This document shows positions 23,031 to 34,300 of a stretch of 64,000 nucleotides of DNA, piece after piece. The DNA comes from Diogma glabrata (Eukaryota > Arthropoda > Insecta > Diptera > Cylindrotomidae). Both the position numbers and the translations under genes were made by a program. The stretch covers positions 189,121,604 to 189,185,603 of the forward strand of contig OY856188.1 in the NCBI GenBank assembly GCA_963693315.1, given 5' to 3'. Numbering within the stretch: position 1 is the first letter of the stretch; each line of letters begins with the position of its first letter. The notes under the pieces were generated by a model. That model was given only the letters and a program-made list of their open reading frames with translations, did not search any database and was not told the origin of the DNA.

Positions 23031-25464
23031 TAGGCCAGTAATAATAGGAGAAAAAATTAGAAAAAAAAAAAAATAATTCGTTACAGCAAACTGACAGTGG
23101 GATATTGTAGAACACGATATTGTAAAAGAGGGAAACATAAATCGAACCAGCAGCTGCTATCCGGGGGAGAACGGGGAGGGTTTTTAGGGGTTGAAAAAGG
23201 TTTTTCGTGATTTCTGGCTAAACCGTGCATCCTATCAAAAAGAGTTATATGTAAAAGTTGTAGGGAATAAAAGATCTTTTGTACGGACCATTTTTACCCT
23301 CACCTCAACATTTTTCGAAAAAAATGCGAAAAACCGATTTTTTTCTTTTTTCTTGTTTTCTTTTACAAAAAAAATTTTATGAAGTTCAAATTTTGGAAAA
23401 AGATACCTCCACTTATTGGAAAAAGGCAGCAATTTTTTCGGAGGGAAATATTTAGACGTTGTTGTTAAAATTAATTTTTTTGAAAAAAAAAACCAAATTT
23501 TTAACTGCGATTCCTCTTAAAACTACGCCTCCTAAAGAGTTCAGTTTTGACTCATTTACTCGTTCTTACGTCTATTTTTGATAAGTGGTAAAAAAATGGT
23601 ACACTGTTATGGAAAAAAAGGCGGGGAAAATTGAAAAAACCGAGAAAATCGCTTTTTTTTCGTGGTAATTTGCATATTTATCGTTGAATAATCGTTATTA
23701 ATTAATAAAATCATTTAAATTTTTAATGATAAACGTAAACGACGATCATTTGGAAATAAATTAATGAATAATTATATGCTTTTGTTACTTTTAGTTTATT
23801 TAGGTAACAAAAAAGTAAATTTTATTCTTCAAACATGGCGATCTCAAAAAGTACCTTTTAGTTTTCTTTCATGTTTTTTATATTTTACAGATTTGTTATT
23901 TACTTTAAACATACTAAACCTATAAGGACAATTGTTATTTTTTGTTTTTGAGAAAAACACATTTGAATATAGGTTGATTTTTTTTGTACTTTGTGCCATA
24001 CACTAAACCCAAGTTTACTGATTCTATTAAACTTATTTTGGGTTTAGAACGTACTAAATGAGGTTTAAAGAAGGTACTAAATAAGCTTTTTTTGGGTTTT
24101 CTGAAGGTTTAATATTTTACCCAAAACATACTCAAATTACAGACAGACGTTTTGTTCGACGATAAAAACCAATTCGAATATTTGTTAGCAAAAATATGCC
24201 AGTTGCAGATTTTGCTGAAATTTATCAAATAGATAGTGAATTTTCCTTTCAATTACAATAAAAAATTCATATTAAATTAAAATATATCATATATTAATTA
24301 TCATATATTATAAACTAAAATAAGCATTAAATATTTTAGAAAAATGAAAATTCTGCCAATCCCACGTACTTTCGAAATCAAATTGCTCAAGAACGGCTTT
24401 ACCAATTTTATCAAACTTTTTTTTTTTTTTGTAGGTGATTAGTTAATCGTTTGAAAAAAAAATAATTAATTGTTTTTGTAATTAATTTTTAAATTAAAAT
24501 ATTGAAAAACTTTTTTAAAGTTGGCGCTTGGGTTGAAGATCAATTGAAATTTAATTTATTTTTTTTTGTAAAAACAGTTCTATCCTTACTCTAAAATATT
24601 ACAAATTTACAAAGAGGCTAATATTCGTGTTCTTGAGATATTTAATTTTTAAGATTTTTAGTACGACTGAAATTCTAATTTTTGATTATTTCTTCGAACA
24701 ATTTTTATCAAGTTCGAAAACGAAAGCATCTAATTATTCATAAATGTATTTTCGAATGATCGTTGTTTACGTAATAATAAAAAAAATAATATGATTTTAT
24801 TAATTAGTAACGATTATTCAACGATAAATATGCAAATTACCACGAAAAAAGCAATTTTTTCGGTTTTTTCAATTTTCTCGCCTTTTTGTCCATAGATTTA
24901 TACTTTTTTTACCATTTATCAAAAATAGACGTAAGAACGAGTAAATGAGTCAAAACTGAACTCTTTAGGAGGCGTAGTTTTAAGAGGAATCGCAGTTAAA
25001 AATTTGGTTTTTTTTTCAAAAAAATTAATTTTAACAACAACGTCTAAATATTTCCCTCCGAAAAAATTGCTGCCTTTTTCCAATAAATGGAGGTATCTTT
25101 TTCCAAAATTTGAACTTCATAAAATTTTTTTTGTAAAAGAAAACAAGAAAAAAGAAAAAATCGGTTTTTCGCATTTTTTTCGAAAAATGTTGAGGTGAGG
25201 GTAAAAATGGTCCGTACAAAAAGTGTAGATCTTTTTATTCCCTACAACTTTTACATATAACTCTTTTTGATAGGATGCACGGTTTAGCCAGAAATCACGA
25301 AAAACCTTTTTCAACCCCTAAAAACCCTCCCCATTCTCCCCCGGATAGCAGCTGCTGGTTCGATTTATGTTTCCCTCTTTTACAATATTGTGTTCTACAA
25401 TATCCCGCTGTCAGTTTGCTGTAACGAATTTTTTTGTTGTTAAAATACTATTTTTCCTGGCCTA
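23031..25464. mobile_element. Foldback element with very long inverted arms (2.43 kb)
   Basis: The ends TAGGCCAG (23031) and CTGGCCTA (25457-25464) are inverted. The arms stay alignable for about 700 bp each (23031-23770 against 24740-25464), sharing TTCGTTACAGCAAACTGACAG, CGAACCAGCAGCTGCTATCC, GAGTTATATGTAAAAGTTGTAG and CGTAAGAACGAGTAAATGAG. The middle 0.9 kb is AT-rich and non-coding. All open frames here (23191-23382, 25004-25314 and opposite strands) occur as mirrored pairs and come from the arms. It is a non-autonomous element that would form a large hairpin. No convincing target duplication is visible. Confidence 0.85.
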
Positions 25465-25513
25465 GGAAATAGAAATCAAAATATAGTATTTTTAAATATT
25501 GACAAATTTGCAG

Positions 25514-25578
25514 GACCTCCAGTCCATATATATTATTTACCAAATGGAATGAAACTTATTAGACTGAAATATTTTTAA
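25514..25578 (+). CDS. Probable terminal exon of the transposase
   Basis: After an AAATTTGCAG acceptor the frame reads PPVHIYYLPNGMKLIRLKYF and then TAA at 25576-25578, a plausible C-terminal tail for this transposase family. A donor-like GTATGT lies at 23022 just before the foldback element, so removing that element leaves an intron of about 60 bp. The exon phase is not cleanly resolved: the donor after ATA-ATA gives a different frame. Confidence 0.5.
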
Positions 25579-25769
25579 GCCTTATATAGTTACATATTTT
25601 AAAATGTTTATTTTATAGAATTTTGAACTAATGTATTATTCTATTTTCTGTTATATCTTCTATTATATTAAATAAATAAAATTAAAAAAATCATAAAAAA
25701 AGTATTTCATTTTTGGCCAAAATTGTTCCAATTAAGAAAAATAATGAAAATAAATAAATAACATTTTAT

Positions 25770-26164
25770 TTTGTTAATTCTACTTTTTTAACTTAATAAA
25801 ACATCATTTTTTAATGTTGTTTCAAATACTATATATTAGCAAATTTAACATTTTAATGGTTATTAACATTTTTTATTCACAAATCAATATTTGTTTCAAA
25901 GTATTCGTTGTTAATTTAACACTTTTAATACACAAAATCAACATTTTATAAATGTTGAATGATTCATGACGTCATGATTCATGACGTTTTCGTTCTTAAT
26001 TAAATATTGTATAATATCAATTTAACAATAAAAATGTTAAAAAAAATCTGTAATCATGGTTATTAGAATTCAACATTAAAACTTGACAATTTTTACATTT
26101 TTTGGTGTCGGACGAAAATTAATATCCTAAAATGTCGTTTTTACACACGTTATTTTTTTGAGTG
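25770..26164 (+). repeat. Right subterminal repeats and terminus
   Basis: Repeated TTAACATTTT, AAAATGTTAA and AACATTTTATAAATGTTGAA words mirror the left end. A duplicated GATTCATGACGT lies at about 25968-25990. The terminus is TTTTTTTGAGTG at 26153-26164. No open frame of note is present. Confidence 0.8.
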
Positions 26165-26166
26165 TA

Positions 26167-27712
26167 TAGGAATTACAGTCGCTATTTTCAATATATCCGG
26201 AAAAACACCACTCTCCAAGCTCAAGTTAAGAAGAAACCGCAGAACATCAATCAAATACCAAGAGCATCGCTTGAAAATGAAATTATCAATTCCATCATAT
26301 CCCTTTGATCGTTTGTTTTTTAAACGCTTGATTTCATTCAAGACTTCAGAAGATGTTATAGGTTCAAAACAACAAGAAGAACTGTATTGTCTAGGTGTAC
26401 CTAGAATAAACTTGTCTGCTTCAATACAGTTGGAGTTTGTTCTATTTAAATTAGAAGTTAAATCTTTAGGAATATTAATGAAGAATTTATTAAATTCCTC
26501 AGCAATGGATCGAGAACTAGTGAGAATATTTTCTGTTTGCAATTCATATATTTGGGTAAGTTTCTTGTTCTTTGAGTTCCGTCCCAACATGTCATCAATT
26601 ACTTTCCATGTAGCCTTAGGATTATTATTGGCACATTCAAACTTCTTTTTGTAAAATAAATTTTTAGCAGACTTAACTTTTGCATTTAGTCGTTTTGAAA
26701 TTATCTTAACATGTTTACGCAACACAATGTTATTAGGAGACAATTTTAACTTCTTGGAATATCTTTTCAATCTATTAATCATTCGAAGAAGGTTGCAACT
26801 CATCCACGGCTTAAGTATTTTCATTTTGGAAGTTTTGATTTCAAAAGAAGAGGATTGAATGTGAGTTTTTAAAATTCTAAAAAAATTTTCAAAAGCAGAG
26901 TTACAGTTAGTTGAACTATATACATCGTCCCAGTTTTCATACTTTAGAATATCATTCAAAATATCATAGTTTACTCGTGGAACATTTGGTCTACTTTCCG
27001 CTGGAATCGACCTCCTCGTACCTGTAGAGAGAACAACCTCAATTAGATTATGATCAGAAAAATGAATAGGTAGGTTACAAATATTGATATCAGATGAAGA
27101 TTTACTTTTTACAAAAACATGGTCTAGACATGTTTGCATTCTAGTTGGGGCATTTAGGAGACTAGCAAAACCATAAGATGACAGCATTGCTTGATAGCTA
27201 AACGATTCATCACTATCTAACAGATTAATATTTATGTCACCTAATATAATTGTGTTCGGTTTTGTTGATACACGCAATAGTGCTTCCAGGTCATTACAAA
27301 AATCATTTACCGAGCCATTGAAAAAACGATATATACAAATGAAAGTCCAAATTTGCTTATTCATCTGGATTTCCAATATAAGAAGATCAGCTGAGGACCA
27401 GTTGAAGAATTTATTTGAAAAGTTTACAAAACTATCCCGTATAAAAACACCAACACCACCAGCACGGTATCTATCATTACAGCAGGCTCTAAAACTATAA
27501 CCCGGTAAACGATACTGCAAACATTCAGATGAGTATATCCAAGTTTCAGTAACAAAAATTAAGTCATGAATAGTTGGTAAACTTGCAATATAAAGATTTA
27601 ACATATCAAAATTTGCTCTTAAGCTACGAATATTTTGTAATAATAATGAAGACTTTTCAATTCCTTTATTCATCATAGAAAATATAAGTGACATAATAAC
27701 ATGCAAATGCAA
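26167..27712 (-). pseudogene. LINE ORF2, first half: endonuclease and start of reverse transcriptase
   Basis: The start near 27712 leads into an apurinic-type (EEP) endonuclease: LLQNIRSLRANFD, FVTETWIYS, GGVGVFIRDSF, IILGDININLLDSD and FSDHNLIEVV carry the expected Asn, Glu, Asp and Asp-His residues. A linker with KPWMSCNLLRMI follows, then RSKGYDGIDNFIFK and IATVIPI, the entry to the reverse transcriptase. The frame is cut at 26166 by the CACTG element; the last few codons of the open frame belong to that element. No other break is seen in about 515 codons. It continues at 17824. Confidence 0.9.
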
Positions 27713-27875
27713 TTTTCATCAATAAAATCACCGTAATGCATTGTAAACAACATAAAAAACAAATACTGAGCTTGTAGTAGAAAAAGTGACGATAATTACT
27801 GAAAATTATACAAATTAAATAAACCTTATACATACAACAATTTAAAACTGATATCACTAACGGAAGAACTAATTC

Positions 27876-29015
27876 TCTCTCTCTCTGGCGTTTACATCCC
27901 ATGAAGGGATTTTGCCGTCTGTGCAATAAGCTTCCAATCATCTCGTTCCATGACCAGTTGACCCCAGTTTCGACATCCTATATCACGAAGGTCTTGGATG
28001 ATGTCATCACGCCAGCGTTGTCTAGGTCTTCCTCTTCGACGAACACCAGCTGGTTGTTGTTGGGACGCTTTTTTTTATCATTCTTTCTAATGGAGCCCTT
28101 TCTACATGACCAAACCATCTGATCCGGTTAGATTTAATGAATCCGATTACATCGCAGCCTCCAAGAAGCTGTCTGATTTCGTGATTCATTCGGATTCTAT
28201 ACTGATTTTCAGCAACTTTACATGGACCATAAATTGTTCGTATGACCTTCCTCTCGAATGTTGATAAAATTCTACAATCGGAGGAAGTCAGTGTCCAGCT
28301 TTCACTTCCAAATGTAAGCACAGGTCGAATTAATGTTTTGTAAAGTGTGAGTTTACACGACCGCGAAAGATGTTTTGATCGCAGAAGTTTTGAGTATGCG
28401 TAGAAAACTCTGTATGCGGCAGAGACACGGGCTTTGATATCTGCCTGCATGTCATTTGACGATGTTATTACAGACCCGAGGTATTTGAAGTTTTCCACGC
28501 GTTCCACTTCGTAGTCGCCAGTATCCAGATTTCCGGGAGGTATGTTCTTAGATGTTGTTAGCACTTTAGTCTTGCCGGTGTTGATGCATAATCCAAGTCG
28601 TTTAGCATTTCTTTCAAGCTGAGAGAGACTATCTTTAATATCGCTCGTTCTACGTCCGAGAAGCACAATATCATCTGCGTAGCCAAGAACTTGACTAGAT
28701 TTATTATATATGCAGTTTTGCGTCTCAATTCGGCTTTTTCTTATCGCGTACTCTAGCGCCAAATTAAACAGTACAGGCGCGAGTGCATCACCTTGTCGAA
28801 CACCTGATGTTATATCGAAAGGATCAGAAACTGACCCTTCGATTACTATTCTACAATTTGATCCCGATGTTGTGAGTTTGCACAGAGAAACAAGTTTCTC
28901 TGGGATACCAAGACATATGAGTGCGGACCAGAGGTTTTCGCGGATGATACTATCATATGCTTGCCTGAAATCAACGTAGAGCTGGTGAATGCTGATGTTG
29001 TACTCCCAACATTTA
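27876..29015 (-). mobile_element. 5'-truncated RTE-like LINE fragment
   Basis: The minus strand from about 29009 to 28022 is one open reading frame. It runs LYVDFRQAYDSIIRENLW (motif A), TSGVRQGDALAPVLFNLALE (motif B), LGYADDIVLLG (motif C) and FKYLGSVITSSND, and ends FERKVIRTIYGP and IRMNHEIRQLLGG..NRIRWFGHVER. This block order is typical of RTE/BovB-like and related insect LINEs. The 3' end is a GA dinucleotide run (CTCTCTCT on plus, 27875-27886). The 13-bp target GAAGAACTAATTC flanks both sides (27863-27875 and 29016-29028). The 5' truncation and exact target duplication show target-primed insertion into the spacer between ORF1 and ORF2 of the host LINE. Confidence 0.88.
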
Positions 29016-29148
29016 GAAGAACTAATTCAGCTATCAAAAAAATATAAATTTTAACTTTAGATACAGAACTTATAAAAAACAACCAAATGAAAAATGATAT
29101 ATTATTTGAATGGAAAAACAAATACCTTAAACTTAAATGTTGCTTTAG

Positions 29149-30102
29149 TCAGGCTCTCTTGGTTAGCGAATCAATATCACTCAGCGATCGAACATGAATT
29201 ATTTTACTTGAATCATTTTTTCGCACGAGTACCTTGCCATCGGCAAACCATATATAATTGTATCCATGTTTTCTTAAATTTTTAGCCTTCCATAGAAGAT
29301 CGGAGTTAAAAGACGTCAGAAAACTGCGTAGATATATTTGATGTGTACTATCAGCATCAGGAAAGTATTTATTCGTATGAATTGACCCCACCACTTTCTT
29401 TTTATCCAAAAAACGATTTTTGAAACAAGAATGTATGAATTTCACTAAAATTGGTGCTGGATAGTTTTTATTGGAATTGTTAGGATTTGTTTTTGTTTTA
29501 CCTCGTAATCTTCTGACTTCAATAATTTCACGGTCCAAAACATCTACTTGCATATCTATAGCCAAAGATGCCACAAACTTTTTATTATCCTCGCCAGCTC
29601 GTTCAGGTGTGCCAGTTATAATTAAGGAATCATCGAAACTTTGCTGTTTGAGTATTTCCACATCTAATCGTATTAAATCTACTTTAGCTTCTAGAAGGTG
29701 GAAATTTAGCATAACTTTTTTTAATTCTCTATTTTCCAGAAGCAATTGATCAAGTTTTGCGGCGATGAACTTTTGTGATTTTATAACTTCCTCAATTGAT
29801 GCATTATCGTAATGAATGCCATCCTGAAGATGCTTATCGTAAATACATTCAGGATCCTTGTCATTACCTAAGACAGTTGATAACTCGGAATTGTGTTTGC
29901 ATTGCTTGGTACAATACCAATCATCATTAAGCAATGTTTAATATTGTAAGCGTGTAATACGCACACATTCAATGTGGAAATAACTAAAACATCCGGCACA
30001 TTCAACTTTTTTTTCATGTTGAGATATTAGTTCATCACATGTAGCGCATTTTAATCCCGTTTGAATGCTTTGTTTTGATTTAATGTTATTTTTCTTGGAC
30101 AT
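29149..30102 (-). pseudogene. LINE ORF1: PHD-finger, coiled-coil RNA-binding protein
   Basis: The start MSKKNNIKSKQS at 30102 is followed by a PHD-type finger: CATC, then CAGC, FHIEC and WYCTKQC, i.e. C4HC3 spacing. One in-frame TAA (29938-29940) lies between HIEC and the final W-x-C-x3-C. Downstream are a leucine-rich coiled coil (LDQLLLENRELKKVMLNFHL region) and a C-terminal domain ending GYNYIWFADGKVLVRK, typical of ORF1 proteins in CR1-type elements of invertebrates. The protein would package element RNA. Apart from the single stop the 317-codon frame is open, so this copy is lightly damaged. Confidence 0.8.
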
Positions 30103-30331
30103 ATTGTATGTATTTATTTATTTGTTCAATTGATAAATATTTATTTCACTATTTTTGATATAAAATGTAAAACTTTACTGATAGATTTAAGACAATTTTA
30201 ATTCAAATTTTATTAACAAAACGTAAACGCACATCACTTGAATTTACATGTAAAAAACATTAAATATTAATAATCGCACTAGTAATAACATAAAACAATT
30301 TTTGATGTTGATCGTTTGAATGCGAAACGTA

Positions 30332-31344
30332 GAATGGTTGGAAAGGCGTAGTAACACCCTAATATTTTGTGTACCAGCATGTGATCCAAGTGGATTATTT
30401 ACCTCGAAGTCGTCAAAATATAACACATAAGGTAGAACTGTTTTGTTTTGATAGTTTTTTAACTTATTTTGCCAGATTTGTCCGTTTATTCTGTTGCCAT
30501 AATAATCTAATTTTAACAGATTTTCGTAATTTTTCATTGTTAAATCAAAAATGTTTGCGGTTTCGAAATATTTTTTTATCTGGAACGATATCGGAAAAAT
30601 TACTGCTTTATAACTTTTCTCGTCCAGTTTAGCAACACCATTTGATATAGTTTCAGCAATTTCATCATTTATTGTTAAACACTTCGCTGGCCTATAAACA
30701 TCTAGCTCATACAAGGTTTTATAATAGTTTATGTTCCGTTCCGTGTCAAACTTCTCAAAAGGGTTTTCCATCAAGTTAGCACCTTTCACTATTGCTTCGT
30801 ATGTAAAGTTACTATTGATATCCAGATCCCAAAGATAGTGTTTTAAATTGTTAAAAATGGGCGAAACGATAAATTTTTGAATTTTATTTTAAATATGTAA
30901 TACATTTGTTCTGGTAAAATTCATATTGTTATGTAAACTCAAGGAGAAACTCAAACAATTCTGACTCAATTGTGTTTTATCAAATATCTGTTGTGTTTTA
31001 GGAAGACTTGGTTCAAATTCATTACTGTAAGTACTCAACTCATTTGTTAGCGTTACATTTTCTGCCTGATCACTTTGAAGAGGGTTCGTATTTCCTATAA
31101 TACCTTCCAGATTTAACGTATAGTTCAAATTTCTTGTTTCTGACATAGAGTGTTTTCTCTTCAAATGTCTCTTGAACACATATACAGAGTTAAATGATTG
31201 AACACAATTATCTAATGAACAATAGGGCACCCTATTTTCAGTCAAGAAGTGAACCAATTTTAAATGTTTAATGTAATTATCCAAACTTGCAAATTGAACA
31301 CTACATTTAAAACAATTTAACACCATTTTAATAAAGTCCATCAA
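30332..31344 (-). pseudogene. EnSpm-like transposase, old copy, N-terminal half with C2H2 finger
   Basis: The minus strand from 31344 encodes two C2H2-type fingers: VLNCFKCSVQFASL..HLKLVH and CSLDNCVQSF..HLKRKH. After a stop near 30889 and a frame change it continues through AVIFPISFQIKKYFE and LYFDDFEVNNPLGSHAG, which align with IMPISFQIKKFFE and IYIDDFEINNPLGSHAS in the younger copy. A frameshift near 30375 precedes YYAFPTI, where the LINE insertion begins. The first exon is uninterrupted here, whereas the younger copy seems to split the first finger with an intron. No SAM-domain gene is seen upstream up to the inverted-repeat element at 32135. Confidence 0.85.
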
Positions 31345-32134
31345 ACTAGGTCTCTTTTAATTTAAGCCTGTTTAAATATATATTTTGGTTTTTTATAAAA
31401 TTCAAAATGCGCAAGGAAATTGTTTCTTTAATTATACTATATTATATGTACATATTATATACATTATACAATAGTAATTTAATCGATTAGTGTGTAATGA
31501 AATAGTTTATTCTTAAGCAAAAGTTTAAATTTGAGCGAGGTACGAGCGAAAATTTTAAATTTTCGAGAGAATAAAATTCATTACACACGAATTGATTACA
31601 CTACTTTATTCTCTGACAAAAAATTGTGTATTATATCAAGTAAAAACATTTTCTTCAATTAAAACAATAAATCTTTATTGTTTTAATTGATAAATCAAAT
31701 TTCTGATTAAAACAAACCCAAATGATAAAAAAAAACCCTTTCCATCAACCAAATTCAACTAAAGGAAATAAGAGAATTTAACTTAAAATTTGATTTTTGG
31801 ACAAAACGTATCAAAGCCATTGTGATTATAATTTGAAAATAATTTTAATAAAATCAAACAGTTTGACCAATTGGAATCATACCAATTGAATAACGATAAT
31901 TTTTTATAGCAACATTTTCATTAGACAATAGGTTAAGTTCATTAGTCTATAGGTTAGAAAACAATACAATAATGCATACTATTATTATCGAAAAAACATA
32001 CAAATAAAGCTGATATAATTAAATGGAGGAGAATAAACGTAGTTTACTTTGACGTTTAAAAAATGATTATAGTTAAATATAATAATAGAAGAAAAAAAGG
32101 AAGTTTTAGATTTCATAACACCTGTTTTATGAAT
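31345..32134. other. AT-rich spacer with two hairpins
   Basis: No gene seen. Position 31481-31598 is an inverted repeat: AATCGATTAGTGTGTAATGA against a plus-strand TCATTACACACGAATTGATT copy. 31655-31690 is a perfect palindrome with 17-bp arms (TCAATTAAAACAATAAA) and a 2-bp loop. The 31481 hairpin resembles a short MITE. Confidence 0.6.
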
Positions 32135-32989
32135 CGGTCTGAAAGACCTAAGTATTACATTCATGAGCCAAAAGTAAAATTCTTACCCCCACTTTTTTGG
32201 CATTTCTCGACGTTTTAGGACCTACTGATTCTAAAAAAGCAAGAAAATGTATGTCTATCTGCCGGCCGACCGTCCGTAAGTCATTACCTACGAAATCTAG
32301 AAAACCACTGGAGGGATTTCAAAACTTTTTTTTCTAAAAATAAATATATTCCAGGGACAGGTCCGAAAGGACGCTGTGTTCGATAACTGTACCGGAAGTG
32401 TGTCAAAAAAATCATTATGTGTGTCAAAAATAGCAAATTTTCATATTTTTGGGTCAAAAAACGTTCATTTTTAGTGATTACGAGTAGGAACATTGAATTT
32501 GGAGAAATCTTGATGGTAGAAATTGGTATGTGAGATCAAAAACTAGATTATTGCATTATAAGTTTGTCAAAAAAATGTTGTCAAGTGTGTCAAAAGAAAG
32601 ATTTTTATTTATTTTTTTTACCCAATTTTGTGGAAAAAAATAAAATTAATTGTTTGTTTGAAATGAAATTTTATTACTATTATTGAGAATTATGGCATTA
32701 TAAGTTTGTCATCAAAATGTTGTCATGTGTGTCAAAAGAAAGATTTTTATTTATTTTTTACCCAATTTTTTGAAAAAAATAAAATTAATAATTTGTATGA
32801 CATGAAATTTTATTATTACTATAGAGAATTAAGGTATTATAAGTTTGTCAAAAACACAATGTCAAGTGTGTCAAAAAATGATTTCATTTATTTTTTTAGC
32901 CAGTTATTTGGAAAAAAAAATTTTGCGGTTTTTATGACGTACATGTATTTGAAAATGAAATTGGACATAGACATTTTTGAATTTGTTAT

Positions 32990-34300
32990 AGTTTTTGAAA
33001 TATTTTTGGAATTTTGATAAAGTTTGTATTGTTGATTTTGTAATAATTTATGCAATATTTTTAGAATTTTCGAAAAGGTTTTAATATTTGATTTTGTAAG
33101 AATTTTTGGAATATTTTTAGAATTTTGAAAAGTTTTAAATTTTTGATTTTATTATAATTTTTGGAATTTTGAAAAAAGTTTCAATTTTTGATTTTGTTAT
33201 AATTTTTGCAATATTTTTAGAATTTTGGAAAAAATTTGAATTTTAAAGAATTTTTGGAATATTATTAGAATTTAGAAAAAGTTTAAATATTTGATTTTAC
33301 TCTAATTTTTGGAATTTTTTGGGAGTTTTGAAAAAAGTTTCAGTTTTTGGTTTTGTTATAATTTTTGTAATAGTTTTAGAATTCTTGAAATTACACACTT
33401 TGTTTGTGGTGACAAGCTTTTCATCATCAGGAATAATATGAAAGATGTCTACATTTCTTATCCTTATATAGTCTTCTTCTATGTCAGAACAGCACATTTT
33501 AAACATAAAATATGGAGGGGCTAAAATCTCAAGGCTCTGAGATATCAAAACTTCGGTCTGGGTTAAGGATTTTGATATAGTTATCGGCAAAAAACTTTTA
33601 TGAGGACATGGTTTTTAGTTTTGGGCGGCGATGTATATCAAACATAACTCTTTGTTAAAGTACAAATATTTTTTTATCTCTGTTTAGAAATTTATTATAA
33701 AACTAACACGAAACATCAATACGTTGCCGGAAAATTATAAGAGAAAATACTACAAAATCATAAATTCATATTTCTTTCAAAATTCCAAAAATATTGTAAA
33801 AATTAAATAAAATCACTTTTTTCAAAATTCTAAAAATATTCCAAAAATTATTACAAAATCAAAGATTAAAACCTTTTTCAAAAATTCTAAAAACATTGCA
33901 AAAATTATAACAAAATCAAAAACTGTAACCTTTTCAAAATTCCAAAAATATTCCAAATATTAGAATAAAATCAAATATTTAAACTTTTTCTAAATTCTAA
34001 TAATATTCCAAAAATTATTAAAAATTCAAACCTTTTCCAAAATTGTAAAAATATTGCAAAATTTATAACAATATCAAAAATTGAAACTTTATTCAAAATT
34101 CCAAAAATATAATAAAATCAAAAATTTTAAATTTTTCAAAATTCTAAAATTATTCCAAAAATTCTTACAAAATCAAAAATTGAACCTTTTTTCAAAATTC
34201 CAAAAATATATACAATTCTATTTTTTTTTTCAAAATTTTAAAAATATAGCAAAAATTATAAAAAAATCAATAATTAAAACTTTTTTCAAAATTTCTTTTG
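32990..34300. repeat. AT-rich minisatellite built on TTTTGGAATATTTTTAGAAT
   Basis: Runs of TTTTTGGAATATTTTTAGAAT and TTTGAAAAAGTTT followed by TTGATTTTGT recur about every 55-60 bp from 32990 to 33400. The same sequence runs on the opposite strand from 33770 to 34300 (CAAAATTCCAAAAATAT). A third block lies at 35930-36270. This is a degenerate tandem repeat inside the giant inverted-repeat element. Confidence 0.75.

Larger units (their letters stand above)
17827..26164 (+). mobile_element. EnSpm/CACTA-like two-gene DNA transposon
   Basis: The left end reads CACTGAAAAAAAAGG at 17827. The right end reads TTTTTTTGAGTG ending at 26164, i.e. CACTCAAAAAAA inverted. TA flanks both sides (17825-17826, 26165-26166). 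Excising 17827-26164 plus one TA joins the host LINE frame exactly (..VIPI then LKKGNE..), so the duplication is 2 bp. About 230 bp at the left and 400 bp at the right are full of AAAATGTTAA/TTAACATTTT words in both orientations, the subterminal-repeat design of CACTA elements. Two co-oriented genes follow: a SAM-domain protein (18538-20741) and a zinc-finger transposase (20783-25578). A foldback element (23031-25464) lies inside the transposase gene. Without it the element is about 5.9 kb. Termini and protein layout both suggest EnSpm, but I could not check a reference library. Confidence 0.85.
16091..30331 (-). mobile_element. CR1/L2-group-like LINE, about 4.7 kb, split by two insertions
   Basis: The 5' end is near 30331 and the 3' end is a TAA-type simple repeat at 16091-16138. 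ORF1 lies at 30102-29149. ORF2 lies in two halves, at 27712-26167 and 17824-16484. The target sequence GAAT occurs at both ends (16087-16090 and 30332-30335). Joining the flanks closes the interrupted transposase frame (..FPTI and PDHEK..), which fixes the insertion point. Removing the RTE fragment and the 8.3-kb DNA transposon leaves an element of normal LINE length with both ORFs. The group is inferred from the PHD-type ORF1, the EEP endonuclease and the simple-repeat tail; a clade call needs a phylogeny. Confidence 0.85.

Noticed and set aside
23191..25314. Paired open frames with Phe/Lys-rich products on both strands
   Set aside because: They are mirror images in the arms of the foldback element and carry no domain.
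25968..25992. ATGACGTCAT palindrome at the right end of the CACTG element as a separate regulatory site
   Set aside because: It is part of a local duplication inside the subterminal region. No evidence sets it apart from the other end repeats.
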